Positions 7,545-15,932 of a stretch of DNA of 61,179 nucleotides are shown here, in pieces. The DNA comes from Cetobacterium somerae ATCC BAA-474 (GTDB lineage: Bacteria; Fusobacteriota; Fusobacteriia; Fusobacteriales; Fusobacteriaceae): the NCBI RefSeq assembly GCF_000479045.1, contig NZ_KI518116.1:1-61179 (forward strand), read 5' to 3'. The notes beneath the pieces are model-generated. The model worked only from the letters and a program-made list of their open reading frames with translations. It did no database searches and was not told the origin of the DNA. Within the stretch, counting starts at the first letter, position 1. Each line of letters opens with the position of its first letter. A program made the position numbers and the translations under genes.

Positions 7545-8897
7545 CTATCTCAATACATCACTATATAAAAACATTGCTAAGTAAAAGTAAATTACTAAGG
7601 CTAGTGCATCAACAATAGTTGTAACTAATGGCCCTGCCATTATAGCTGGGTCTAACTTTAATTTTTTAGCTCCAATTGGAAGTAATCCTCCAACTAATTT
7701 TGCTATTACTACTGTTATACCTAAAGTAAACGATACTAGCATTGACATTTTAAAATCTTGCTTTAATATATAATTCATACGTAAAAAGTTTACAGCTCCT
7801 AATCCCAATCCTACGATTAAACTTACTCTTAACTCTTTCCATACAACTTTTAAATAATCACTCATTTTAATCTCACCTAAAGCCATTCCTCTTATTATAA
7901 GAGTTGACGATTGTGAACCTGCATTTCCTCCTGTATCCATAAGCATTGGAATAGCTGCAGCTAAAACTACCATCTGTTCTATTATCTCTTCATATTTACT
8001 AATAATTGATCCTGTAAAAGTAGCTGAAACCATTAGTACTAAAAGCCATGTTAAACGATTTTTAGCTAAGTGTAAAACTGAAGTTTCTAAATACTCCTCC
8101 TTACTTGGTGCCATAGCAGCCATCTTCTGGAAGTCCTCTGTATTTTCCTCTTCAATAACATCTACCATATCATCTATAGTAATAATTCCCACTAAAATAT
8201 TTTCCTTATCAATTACTGGTAAAACTGTTAAATCATACTTTTTAAATAACTTTACAGCTTCCTCTTGATTTGTTGATGTTTTTACAGAAAGTATATTCTT
8301 ATCCATAATATTTTCTATAACCTCATCATCAGAAGATGCTAAAAGTTTCTTTAATGTTATCTCTCCCTCAAGCTTTTTATTCTTATCTATAACATAAGCA
8401 ACATCTATAGTTTCAAGTTCCTCTGCATATTTTCTTATATGCTCAAGACTCTCTTTTACAGTTTGGTTACTTCTTAGAGAAAGATACTCTATTGTCATTA
8501 AACTTCCTGCTGAATCCTCTTCATAAGATAAAAATTGATTTATTAGAGATCTGTTTTCATGCTTGTAATTTTCAAGCACTCTTTTCACAACATTTGAAGG
8601 CATCTCTTCTAAAAAGTCAATCATATCATCAAAATATAGCTCCTCCAATAGAGATTGAAGTTTATCATCATTTATTGAACCTACAATTTTTATCTGCTCA
8701 TCAGCATCTAAATTTGCAAAAACTTCCGCCGCTAACTCTTTGTGTAAAAGTCTAAAAAGAATAATTATATCCTTTTCATTTTCACTGTTAGCTTCAATAA
8801 ATTCAGCTATATTTACTGGAGTTTCTAAGTTTAGAACCTCCTTTAGACCTTTTAAATCCTTTTTTAATAGAAGCTCTTTTACTTTTGTTTCAAACAT
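7545..8897 (-). CDS. mgtE: Magnesium channel/transporter MgtE
   Basis: MgtE is a dimeric inner-membrane Mg2+ channel gated by cytosolic Mg2+. The order here is standard: an acidic helical MgtE_N domain at residues 1-125, a pair of CBS domains at about 130-250, and five membrane helices in the last 170 residues. The signature NAGSQSSTLIIRGMALGE is present. At 450 residues it is full length. It starts at ATG behind AGGAGG. The leader contains a well-formed short ORF and competing hairpins (8919-9010) but no recognisable M-box, so Mg2+ control may act through translation of the leader. Confidence 0.93.
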   Translation of the reverse strand: MFETKVKELLLKKDLKGLKEVLNLETPVNIAEFIEANSENEKDIIILFRLLHKELAAEVFANLDADEQIKIVGSINDDKLQSLLEELYFDDMIDFLEEMPSNVVKRVLENYKHENRSLINQFLSYEEDSAGSLMTIEYLSLRSNQTVKESLEHIRKYAEELETIDVAYVIDKNKKLEGEITLKKLLASSDDEVIENIMDKNILSVKTSTNQEEAVKLFKKYDLTVLPVIDKENILVGIITIDDMVDVIEEENTEDFQKMAAMAPSKEEYLETSVLHLAKNRLTWLLVLMVSATFTGSIISKYEEIIEQMVVLAAAIPMLMDTGGNAGSQSSTLIIRGMALGEIKMSDYLKVVWKELRVSLIVGLGLGAVNFLRMNYILKQDFKMSMLVSFTLGITVVIAKLVGGLLPIGAKKLKLDPAIMAGPLVTTIVDALALVIYFYLAMFLYSDVLR

Positions 8898-8953
8898 TTT
8901 TCCTCCTTGAATTTTGCAGAGGAAAACTGAAGAAAAATTTCTAGACCTTTCCC

Positions 8954-9010
8954 CTACAAACTATATATTAAATTGTTTTTATTTTTAGTCCGTTTGGGGT
9001 AACTATCCAT
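8954..9010 (-). CDS. Short leader ORF upstream of mgtE (18 codons)
   Basis: ATG at 9010 follows AAAGGAGAG at good spacing and encodes MDSYPKRTKNKNNLIYSL before a TAG. The stop codon falls inside the base-pairing segment 8951-8961 (GTTTGTAGGGG on the RNA). That segment can pair with CCCCAAAC (8992-8999, within the ORF) or, through GGGGAAA (8948-8954), with TTTTCCTC (8919-8926) close to the mgtE ribosome site. A ribosome on the leader would decide between the two folds. Enterobacterial mgtA uses a Mg2+-responsive leader peptide; similarity here is functional analogy only. Confidence 0.5.
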   Translation of the reverse strand: MDSYPKRTKNKNNLIYSL

Positions 9011-9103
9011 CTTTTCTCTCCTTTAATTTATTTTTGTTTTTCAACCTTTAAATTATACCTTTTTTATAAAAAAAAGTAAATATTTTATATTTTTACATAA
9101 AAA

Positions 9104-9131
9104 AAAGCCTTAGAAAATCTTCTAAGGCTTT
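9104..9131 (-). terminator. Intrinsic terminator of the cold-shock gene
   Basis: AAAGCCTTAGAA pairs with TTCTAAGGCTTT around a 4-nt loop, followed by a long T run on the minus strand, 10 nt after the gene's stop codon. Confidence 0.9.
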
Positions 9132-9140
9132 AAAATATCA

Positions 9141-9341
9141 TTACTTTACAGTTACGATGTTAGATGCTTGAGGTCCTCTTTCACCTTGAACTACGTCAAA
9201 AGTTACTTCTTCTCCTTCTACTAACTTCTTGAATCCATCTTTCTTGATTTGAGAGAAGTGTGCGAATACATCTTTCCCGTCCTCACCAGTGATAAATCCA
9301 AATCCTTTTTCTTCGTTAAACCATTTAACAGTACCTTTCAT
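9141..9341 (-). CDS. cspA: Cold-shock domain protein
   Basis: A 66-residue single cold-shock domain that binds single-stranded RNA and DNA and melts secondary structure. RNP1 (KGFGFI) and RNP2 (VFAHF) are intact, and the ending QASNIV is typical. It is a monocistronic unit with a consensus promoter, a leader of about 125 nt and its own terminator. The long leader is like those of cold-regulated csp genes, in which the RNA itself senses temperature. Which csp paralogue this is cannot be told. Confidence 0.95.
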   Translation of the reverse strand: MKGTVKWFNEEKGFGFITGEDGKDVFAHFSQIKKDGFKKLVEGEEVTFDVVQGERGPQASNIVTVK

Positions 9342-9472
9342 TTGATACCTCCATAAAATTATTTTTTATAACTCTACAAATCTTAATCTTTAAATCAGAG
9401 GTTAAACAAACTCAAGTTACCTATAGGTTTCTCTTCTAAAAATTTTAAAACTCATATTATTAATCTAGAATT

Positions 9473-9501
9473 ATTATACATGTTTTTTATTAAAAAGTAA
9501 A
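9473..9501 (-). promoter_or_regulatory. Promoter of the cold-shock gene
   Basis: TTTACT -35 (9496-9501) and TGTATAAT extended -10 (hexamer 9473-9478) with 17-nt spacing on the minus strand. The start would be near 9466, leaving an untranslated leader of about 125 nt. Confidence 0.7.
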
Positions 9502-9520
9502 GCTTTTTTATTATTTTTTT

Positions 9521-10150
9521 TTATTTCTTATTTAGCTCTTCAACTGTTACAAACTCAAAACCTTTAGCTTTTAACTCTGGAATAGCTACTTTTAGAGCCT
9601 GAGCAGTTTTCCCATAGTCATGTAGTAATACTATTCCATTATCCTTTGCATTTTCTACTAAAAACTTAGCTATATAATCTGCATCAGATGGTTTTTCCCA
9701 ATCTTTAGGACAGATGTTCCACATAACTGACTCCATACCTAAACTCTTTTTTAACTCCTCTTTTTGAGTTTTTCCTAAAGCACCATATGGAGGTCTAAAG
9801 TATACAACTTTTTTATTTGTTACACTTGTAATAATTTTATTTGTACTTTCAAGTTCTTTTTTTACATCATTCATTGGTAATTTTTTTAAATTTGGATGAT
9901 TATACGAGTGGTTTGCAATTTGATGTCCACCATCATATATTTTTTCTAAAATTTTTGGATATCTTTTTCCATTTGTTCCTAAAATAAAAAATGTTGCCTT
10001 TGCATTGTTTTCATTTAAAACTTCTAAAATTTCCTCTGTTATTTTAGCTTTTGGACCATCATCAAAAGTCAGAGCTATTCTCTTTGTTTCCTGAGCAAAA
10101 ATAGACATAGTCATCATACATGCCACTAATAAATACTTTAATATTTTCAT
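9521..10150 (-). CDS. Secreted polysaccharide deacetylase (CE4 / NodB family)
   Basis: A carbohydrate esterase of family 4 that removes acetyl groups from N-acetylglucosamine polymers such as peptidoglycan. A signal peptide (MKILKYLLVACMMTMSIFA) precedes the catalytic domain. Motifs visible in order are TFDDGP (catalytic Asp and metal Asp), HSYNHP (metal His pair), RPPYGA and a C-terminal LLHDYG. I place the start at 10150, where AAGGAGAGGGG lies just upstream, rather than at an ATG 16 codons earlier that has no site and no role for its extra residues. It stands alone, facing away from the glycogen operon. Confidence 0.88.
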   Translation of the reverse strand: MKILKYLLVACMMTMSIFAQETKRIALTFDDGPKAKITEEILEVLNENNAKATFFILGTNGKRYPKILEKIYDGGHQIANHSYNHPNLKKLPMNDVKKELESTNKIITSVTNKKVVYFRPPYGALGKTQKEELKKSLGMESVMWNICPKDWEKPSDADYIAKFLVENAKDNGIVLLHDYGKTAQALKVAIPELKAKGFEFVTVEELNKK

Positions 10151-10337
10151 CTTTTCCCCTCTCCTTATTTTTTCAATTAAAATATAACACAATATCATAC
10201 CTTTGGTATAGATATTTTCTTTTTATTTTATACTAAATAAATTTAATACAAAATATTCCTTCACTTTCTTTTTTTAATTTGGAAATTATTTTTTATTTTT
10301 ATAAAGGAAAGATGTATCTTTTTTCAAAATAATATAT

Positions 10338-10343
10338 TATAAT
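10338..10343 (+). promoter_or_regulatory. Likely -10 box of the glycogen operon
   Basis: A TATAAT hexamer lies 33 nt before the glgB ATG in a very A/T-rich stretch. No convincing -35 is visible 17 nt upstream, so the assignment is tentative and an activator may be needed. Confidence 0.4.
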
Positions 10344-10375
10344 AATTAAAATTTTGGGAAAAAGGGGGGATTTCT

Positions 10376-12256
10376 ATGAATTATACTCTTTATAAAACTT
10401 TCGGTTCTCATCTGAAAAAAAATGATGGTGTTGATGGAGTTCTATTTACTCTTTGGGCACCTAATGCTATGAAAGTTTCAGTCGTTGGAGATTTCAATGA
10501 CTGGGATGGAAAAAGAAACTATATGAATAAAGATATTCAAACTGGAGTTTGGACTCTTTTTATTCCTAATTTAAAAGAGGGAACAATTTATAAATATATG
10601 ATTGCTGATAAAAATCAAAAAATATTTATGAAAAGTGATCCCTTTGCCTTTTATTCTGAAGTTCGACCTAATACTGCTTCTATTGTTTATAACCCTTTTA
10701 AATCTTTTCCGTGGGAAGATAAAAAATGGTTAGAAAAAAGAGCTTCAGAAAATCTTTACAGTAAACCTATCAGTATTTATGAACTACATTTAGGTTCTTG
10801 GAAAAGAAACTATAACCGTGGAGATGGCCCTGAAGATGGAAGAGAGTTTCTCAACTACCGAGAAATTGCTAAAAAGCTTGTTCCATATATTTTAGAAACA
10901 GGTTTTACTCATATTGAAATCCTTCCTCTCACTGAACATCCTTTAGATACATCTTGGGGATATCAAGGAGTTGGATATTTCTCTATCACAAGTCGTTATG
11001 GCTCACCTGAAGATTTTAAATATCTTGTTAATGAATGCCATAAAGCTGGAATTGGAGTCATTTTAGACTGGGTCCCTGGACATTTTTGTAAAGATGCCCA
11101 TGGTCTATATAGATTTGATGGAACACCTCTTTTTGAATACGAAAACGAAATTTTAGGGGAAAACCCAACTTGGGGAACTGCTAACTTTGATTTTACTAAA
11201 CCCTTTGTCAAAAACTTTTTATTATCAAGTGCAACATTTTTATTTGAACATTTTCATATTGATGGAATTCGTGCTGATGCAGTCTCAAACCTTTTATACC
11301 TTGAGTATGGACGTGAAAAAACAGGTCTTAAAAACTCACTTGGTGGAGATGCTAAGTTAGAAGCTATTGATTTTCTAAGAACACTCAACGAAACAATTTT
11401 TAAACTTTACAAAAACCCACTTATGATTGCTGAAGAAGCCACATCTTGGCCTTTAGTAACAGCTCCTACATATAAAGGAGGCCTTGGATTTAACTACAAA
11501 TGGAATATGGGATGGATGAATGATATGTTGAAATACATGTCCTATACCCCTTGTGAAAGAGATAAAAATCATAATCTTTTAACATTCTCTATTATGTATG
11601 CTTTTAGCGAAAACTTTATACTAGCCTTATCTCACGATGAAGTGGTACATGGAAAAAAATCACTTCTTGATAAAATGAGTGGAGATTATATTCAAAAATT
11701 TGATTCCCTTAGAATGTTTTATGGATTCATGTTTGGACATCCTGGAAAAAAACTTATTTTTATGGGAGGGGAATTTGGTCAATTTATTGAATGGAGATAT
11801 TATGAGGAGTTAGAATGGAAACTTTTAAAATATCCACAACATGACTCTTTAAAAACTTATATTAGCAAACTTAATGAATTTTATAAATCAGAACCAGCTC
11901 TTTGGGGAAAAGATTCAACTTCTGATGGATTCCAGTGGGTTAACCATAAAAATCACTCTCAAAAACTTATAACATTTATAAGAAAAGGAGATAATTTAGA
12001 GGATTTTATTTTAGTTGTTTGTAACTTTACTAAAAATGAATATATAAATCACTCTATTGGTGTTCCAAGAATGTTTGAGTATATGGAAGTTTTTAATAGT
12101 GATAAAGATATTTTTGGTGGTAGTAACCAAGTTAATAGTGAAATTATCAAACCTATGAATAGAGAGCTAGATGATCAACCTTTCTCTATTTCAATAAATA
12201 TAGCTCCACTTTGTACACTGTTTTTAAAGCCAATATTAAAAAAAGGGGGAATTTAA
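10376..12256 (+). CDS. glgB: 1,4-alpha-glucan branching enzyme
   Basis: GlgB makes alpha-1,6 branches in glycogen. An N-terminal CBM48 domain ([11 protein letters not shown] near residue 40) precedes a GH13 barrel. Visible catalytic regions are [12 protein letters not shown] (nucleophile Asp), IAEEATSWP (acid/base Glu) and [14 protein letters not shown], the last diagnostic of branching enzymes. Its 626 residues are normal for the short-N-terminus type. It opens a six-gene operon and ends 2 nt before glgC. Confidence 0.95.
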   Translation: MNYTLYKTFGSHLKKNDGVDGVLFTLWAPNAMKVSVVGDFNDWDGKRNYMNKDIQTGVWTLFIPNLKEGTIYKYMIADKNQKIFMKSDPFAFYSEVRPNTASIVYNPFKSFPWEDKKWLEKRASENLYSKPISIYELHLGSWKRNYNRGDGPEDGREFLNYREIAKKLVPYILETGFTHIEILPLTEHPLDTSWGYQGVGYFSITSRYGSPEDFKYLVNECHKAGIGVILDWVPGHFCKDAHGLYRFDGTPLFEYENEILGENPTWGTANFDFTKPFVKNFLLSSATFLFEHFHIDGIRADAVSNLLYLEYGREKTGLKNSLGGDAKLEAIDFLRTLNETIFKLYKNPLMIAEEATSWPLVTAPTYKGGLGFNYKWNMGWMNDMLKYMSYTPCERDKNHNLLTFSIMYAFSENFILALSHDEVVHGKKSLLDKMSGDYIQKFDSLRMFYGFMFGHPGKKLIFMGGEFGQFIEWRYYEELEWKLLKYPQHDSLKTYISKLNEFYKSEPALWGKDSTSDGFQWVNHKNHSQKLITFIRKGDNLEDFILVVCNFTKNEYINHSIGVPRMFEYMEVFNSDKDIFGGSNQVNSEIIKPMNRELDDQPFSISINIAPLCTLFLKPILKKGGI

Positions 12257-12258
12257 CT

Positions 12259-13377
12259 ATGAAAAAGAAAATGATAGCTATGATTTTAGCTGGCGGTCAA
12301 GGAAGTAGACTTAAAAAACTCACAAAAGATGTTGCAAAACCTGCTGTTCCTTTTGGAGGTAAGTACAGAATTATAGACTTCCCATTAAGCAACTGTGTTA
12401 ACTCTGGAATTGACACTGTTGGAGTTTTAGTTCAATACAAGCCATTTCTGTTAAATAAACATATTGGAGTTGGAAGTCCATGGGATTTAGATGTTGAAGG
12501 AGCTGGAGTTAGTATTTTACCTCCATACTCTACAGAAAGTGAAAATCGTTGGTATAAGGGGACTGCCGATGCTATATTTCAAAATGAAAACTATATTGAT
12601 ATGTATAATCCTGAATATGTTCTTATTCTTTCTGGAGACCATATCTATAAAATGGATTACGATAAAATGCTAGATTTTCATATTGAAACAGGAGCTGCAG
12701 CAACTGTAGCTGTTATTGATGTTCCTCTTGAGGAAGCTTCTCGTTTTGGAATTATGAATACAAATAAAAATAATGAAATTTATGAGTTTGAAGAAAAACC
12801 TAAAGAGCCTAAGAGTACTTTAGCAAGTATGGGTATATATATTTTCAATTGGGCTGCTCTTAAAAAAGCGCTAAAAGAGGATCAACAAGATAAGTATTCA
12901 GATAAAGATTTTGGAAAAAATATTATTCCAAAATTTTTAAGAGAAGGTCAAAAATTAATGGCTTATCCTTTTGCTGGTTACTGGAAAGATGTAGGAACTA
13001 TAGAGAGTCTTTGGGCTGCTAATATGGATTTGTTAGATAGCTCAAATCCCATTGATCTCTTTGATAAAAATTGGAGAATCTACTCTCAAGCTACAAATAA
13101 ACCTGGTCACCTTCTTGAAGAAACCGCAGTTATTAAAAACTCTATTATTTCAGAGGGATGTATTATTAAAGGTGAGGTTATTAACTCTATTATCTCTTCT
13201 GAGGTTTTTGTTGAAGAGGGAGCTAAAGTACATAACAGTGTCATTTTAGCTGGAGCAGTTTTAAAAGAGGGTAGTTTTGTTAATAGAATAATTTTAGGTG
13301 AAAATGTTGTTGTTGAAAAAAATGAGCATTTTGGAAGAAAAGATGAAATTCTATTTATCAGTGGGGGGGATGAATAA
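12259..13377 (+). CDS. glgC: Glucose-1-phosphate adenylyltransferase, catalytic subunit
   Basis: GlgC forms ADP-glucose from glucose-1-phosphate and ATP, the committed step of glycogen synthesis. The nucleotide-binding GGQGSRL near residue 13, [11 protein letters not shown] and [10 protein letters not shown] are present, followed by a C-terminal left-handed beta-helix. The start at 12259 is chosen because the GGGGGA ribosome site is immediately upstream; an in-frame ATG 16 codons earlier would lie inside glgB. It overlaps glgD by one base (TAATG), which fits equal expression of the two subunits. Confidence 0.94.
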   Translation: MKKKMIAMILAGGQGSRLKKLTKDVAKPAVPFGGKYRIIDFPLSNCVNSGIDTVGVLVQYKPFLLNKHIGVGSPWDLDVEGAGVSILPPYSTESENRWYKGTADAIFQNENYIDMYNPEYVLILSGDHIYKMDYDKMLDFHIETGAAATVAVIDVPLEEASRFGIMNTNKNNEIYEFEEKPKEPKSTLASMGIYIFNWAALKKALKEDQQDKYSDKDFGKNIIPKFLREGQKLMAYPFAGYWKDVGTIESLWAANMDLLDSSNPIDLFDKNWRIYSQATNKPGHLLEETAVIKNSIISEGCIIKGEVINSIISSEVFVEEGAKVHNSVILAGAVLKEGSFVNRIILGENVVVEKNEHFGRKDEILFISGGDE

Positions 13378-14468
13378 TGTTAGCAAAATATACTGGAGTT
13401 ATCACATCTTTTGAAAGTAGAGATCTTTTAAAAACTTTAACAGCCCACAGAGGAATCGCTACAGTTCCTATTGCAGGAAAATATAGAGCTATTGATTTCC
13501 CTTTATCATATATGAAAAATGCTGGAATTAGAAATATTCATGTTCTTACTAGTAAAAATTGTCGCTCTCTTAGAAATCACTTAGATGTAGCTAAATCTTG
13601 GGGGTTAAATAGAAAAAATGGAGGTCTTACAATTCACAGTGGTGATGTTGAAAGTGACACTGAACTTTTAGTTGAAAACTTTGATGATCTTCTAAAATCC
13701 AAAGATGAGATGATTGTCATCGCTCCAACTTACATGATTGCAAATATAGACTTAGATAAGGCTATTGAATTTCATGAGCTTTCAGAAGCTGATGTTACAG
13801 TTATATATAAAAATATTCCTGAACCATCAGAAAATTTTCTTGGTTGTGATATTTTAGAATTTAATGAAAAAAATCATCTAACAAGAGCTTGTGCTAATTT
13901 TTTACCAAAGAAAAATCAAAATATATCTTTAGAAATATTTTTGATAAAAAGATCTCTTTTAATGGCCTTAGTTATGTCTAGACCCCTTAATCAAATCTCT
14001 TTAAAAGATATTATCTATAGAAGTAAAAACAATCTAAAAATCATGGGATTTGAGCATAAAGAGTATCTTTCTTGTTTAAATTCACTAGCGAACTACTTTA
14101 GAACTAATATGGATTTAATAAATTCTAAAACTTTAAAAGAGATTTTCTTTAATGAAAATAGACCTATTTTTAGCAAGGTTAAAGATTCAATTCCTACTCA
14201 CTATTTAAGTGAAGAGGTTGTAAAAAACTCTATTATTTCTAATGAGTGTTTTATTGAAGGAACTGTTATTAATAGCGTACTTTCAAGATATGTTAATGTA
14301 GAAAAAGGTGCTAGGGTAGAAAATTGTATTATTCTTCAAAATTGTACTATAAAAGCTGGTACACATTTAAAGAATATTATTGTTGATAAAAATGTTGTTT
14401 TAGAAGAAACAGAGTTAGAAGGAAACCCTTCATATCCTCTTGTTATTCAGAAAAAATATAAATTTTAA
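13377..14468 (+). CDS. glgD: ADP-glucose pyrophosphorylase regulatory subunit GlgD
   Basis: GlgD is the GlgC-like partner found in Firmicutes and some relatives. It forms GlgC-GlgD heterotetramers with higher activity. The protein keeps the fold (AGKYRAIDFPLSYM, then a C-terminal hexapeptide-repeat helix) but lacks the GGQGSRL catalytic loop, having a degenerate N-terminus (ITSFESRDLLKTLTAHRGIA). It is 363 residues long. The start codon shares a base with the glgC stop. Loss of the triphosphate loop argues for a regulatory rather than catalytic role. Confidence 0.92.
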   Translation: MLAKYTGVITSFESRDLLKTLTAHRGIATVPIAGKYRAIDFPLSYMKNAGIRNIHVLTSKNCRSLRNHLDVAKSWGLNRKNGGLTIHSGDVESDTELLVENFDDLLKSKDEMIVIAPTYMIANIDLDKAIEFHELSEADVTVIYKNIPEPSENFLGCDILEFNEKNHLTRACANFLPKKNQNISLEIFLIKRSLLMALVMSRPLNQISLKDIIYRSKNNLKIMGFEHKEYLSCLNSLANYFRTNMDLINSKTLKEIFFNENRPIFSKVKDSIPTHYLSEEVVKNSIISNECFIEGTVINSVLSRYVNVEKGARVENCIILQNCTIKAGTHLKNIIVDKNVVLEETELEGNPSYPLVIQKKYKF

Positions 14469-14489
14469 CTTTTACAAGGAGGAAAGAAG

Positions 14490-15932
14490 ATGAAAAATAT
14501 CAATCTGCTTTTTGCCACTTCAGAAGCTGATCCATTTTTAAAAGTTGGAGGTCTTGGGGATGTATCTCACGCTCTTCCAAAGGCATTAAAAAAAGTTGGT
14601 GTTAATGCTAAAGTTATACTTCCAAAAAACGGAAATATTCCTAAAAAATTTGTAGAAAAAATGAATTTTTTAGGTTCTTTTACTGTACCTGTTGGATGGA
14701 GAAATCAATATGCTGGATTATTTCATTTAGAGTATGATGGTGTGGATTTCTATTTCATAGATAATGAATACTATTTTAAAAGACATATACCTTACGGTCA
14801 TTATGATGATGGAGAGATTTTTTCTTTCTTTTGTAGAGGAGTTTTAGAAGCTGTTAAGCATATACCTGATTTTTCTCCTGATATCATTCACTGTAATGAT
14901 TGGCACACAGGTATGATTCCTGTACTTTTAAAAGCTTTTTACAAAGAGGATCCACTTTTAAAAAATACAAAAACTGTTTTCACAATACATAATCTAAAAT
15001 ATCAAGGTGTATTTTCTAAAGATATTTTGGGAGAACTTCTATGTCTTGATTCATCATATTATTCAGAAGATAAACTTAAATTTTATGATGGTGTATCTTT
15101 TATGAAAGGTGGTCTTATATACTCTGATTTAGTTACAACTGTTAGTGAAACTTATGCTAAAGAGATTACATATCCTTTCTATGGGGAAAAATTAAATGGA
15201 TTAATTATTGAACTTGGAGATAAAGTTCATGGAATTGTAAATGGAATCGATTACACTTTATACGATCCTAGAAAAGATGATAAACTTTACGCTAATTTTG
15301 GATTAACTAACTTAAAGAAAAAAGCTATAAATAAAGTGGAATTACAAAAAAGACTGGGACTTCCTGTAGACGAAAATATTTTAATGGTAGGATTAGTTTC
15401 TCGTTTAGTTAGTCAAAAGGGCCTTGATCTTATAAAATGGGTTATGGATGATATCTTGAATATTAACCTTCAATTTGTTGTTTTAGGAACTGGAGATGTG
15501 CAGTACCAAGATCTGTTTAACTATTATTCATATATTAATCCTGGGAAACTCTCAGCTAACATAACATTTAGTGATGAGTTAGCTAGAAAAATATATGGAG
15601 CATGTGATCTGTTTTTAATGCCATCTCTATTCGAACCATGTGGTATAGGTCAACTTATTGCTATGAGATACGGTACTATTCCTTTAGTTAGAGAGACTGG
15701 AGGTTTAAAAGATACTGTTTCTAACTTTAATCCCGATACCTTGGGAGGAACTGGTTTTGTTTTCCAAAATTATAATGCTCATGATATGCTTTTCAAACTT
15801 GAATATGCTGCTAAAGTTTTCTATGAAGATAAAAAAGCTTGGACCGCTCTTATGAGATCTTGTATGAAATATAACTCTGATTGGAAAGAGTCAGCTAAAA
15901 AATATAAATCGTTATACGGAGGTCTTTTATGA
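14490..15932 (+). CDS. glgA: Glycogen synthase (ADP-glucose dependent, GT5)
   Basis: GlgA extends alpha-1,4 chains from ADP-glucose. The N-terminal motif KVGGLGDV (residues about 20-27, K-x-G-G-L) binds the sugar nucleotide. HCNDWHTGMIP and the C-terminal LFEPCGIGQLIAMRYGTIPLVRETGGLKDTV block (E/G-rich nucleotide site) complete the GT-B fold. Its length is 480 residues. An AAGGAGG site precedes the ATG, and the stop overlaps the glgP start by 4 nt (ATGA). Confidence 0.95.
   Translation: MKNINLLFATSEADPFLKVGGLGDVSHALPKALKKVGVNAKVILPKNGNIPKKFVEKMNFLGSFTVPVGWRNQYAGLFHLEYDGVDFYFIDNEYYFKRHIPYGHYDDGEIFSFFCRGVLEAVKHIPDFSPDIIHCNDWHTGMIPVLLKAFYKEDPLLKNTKTVFTIHNLKYQGVFSKDILGELLCLDSSYYSEDKLKFYDGVSFMKGGLIYSDLVTTVSETYAKEITYPFYGEKLNGLIIELGDKVHGIVNGIDYTLYDPRKDDKLYANFGLTNLKKKAINKVELQKRLGLPVDENILMVGLVSRLVSQKGLDLIKWVMDDILNINLQFVVLGTGDVQYQDLFNYYSYINPGKLSANITFSDELARKIYGACDLFLMPSLFEPCGIGQLIAMRYGTIPLVRETGGLKDTVSNFNPDTLGGTGFVFQNYNAHDMLFKLEYAAKVFYEDKKAWTALMRSCMKYNSDWKESAKKYKSLYGGLL

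Noticed and set aside
8900-9060. M-box riboswitch before mgtE
   Set aside because: The leader is too short, and the conserved M-box core strings are not seen.
10151-10198. N-terminal extension of the polysaccharide deacetylase
   Set aside because: The extra 16 codons precede a clean signal peptide and have no ribosome site; the ATG at 10150 does.
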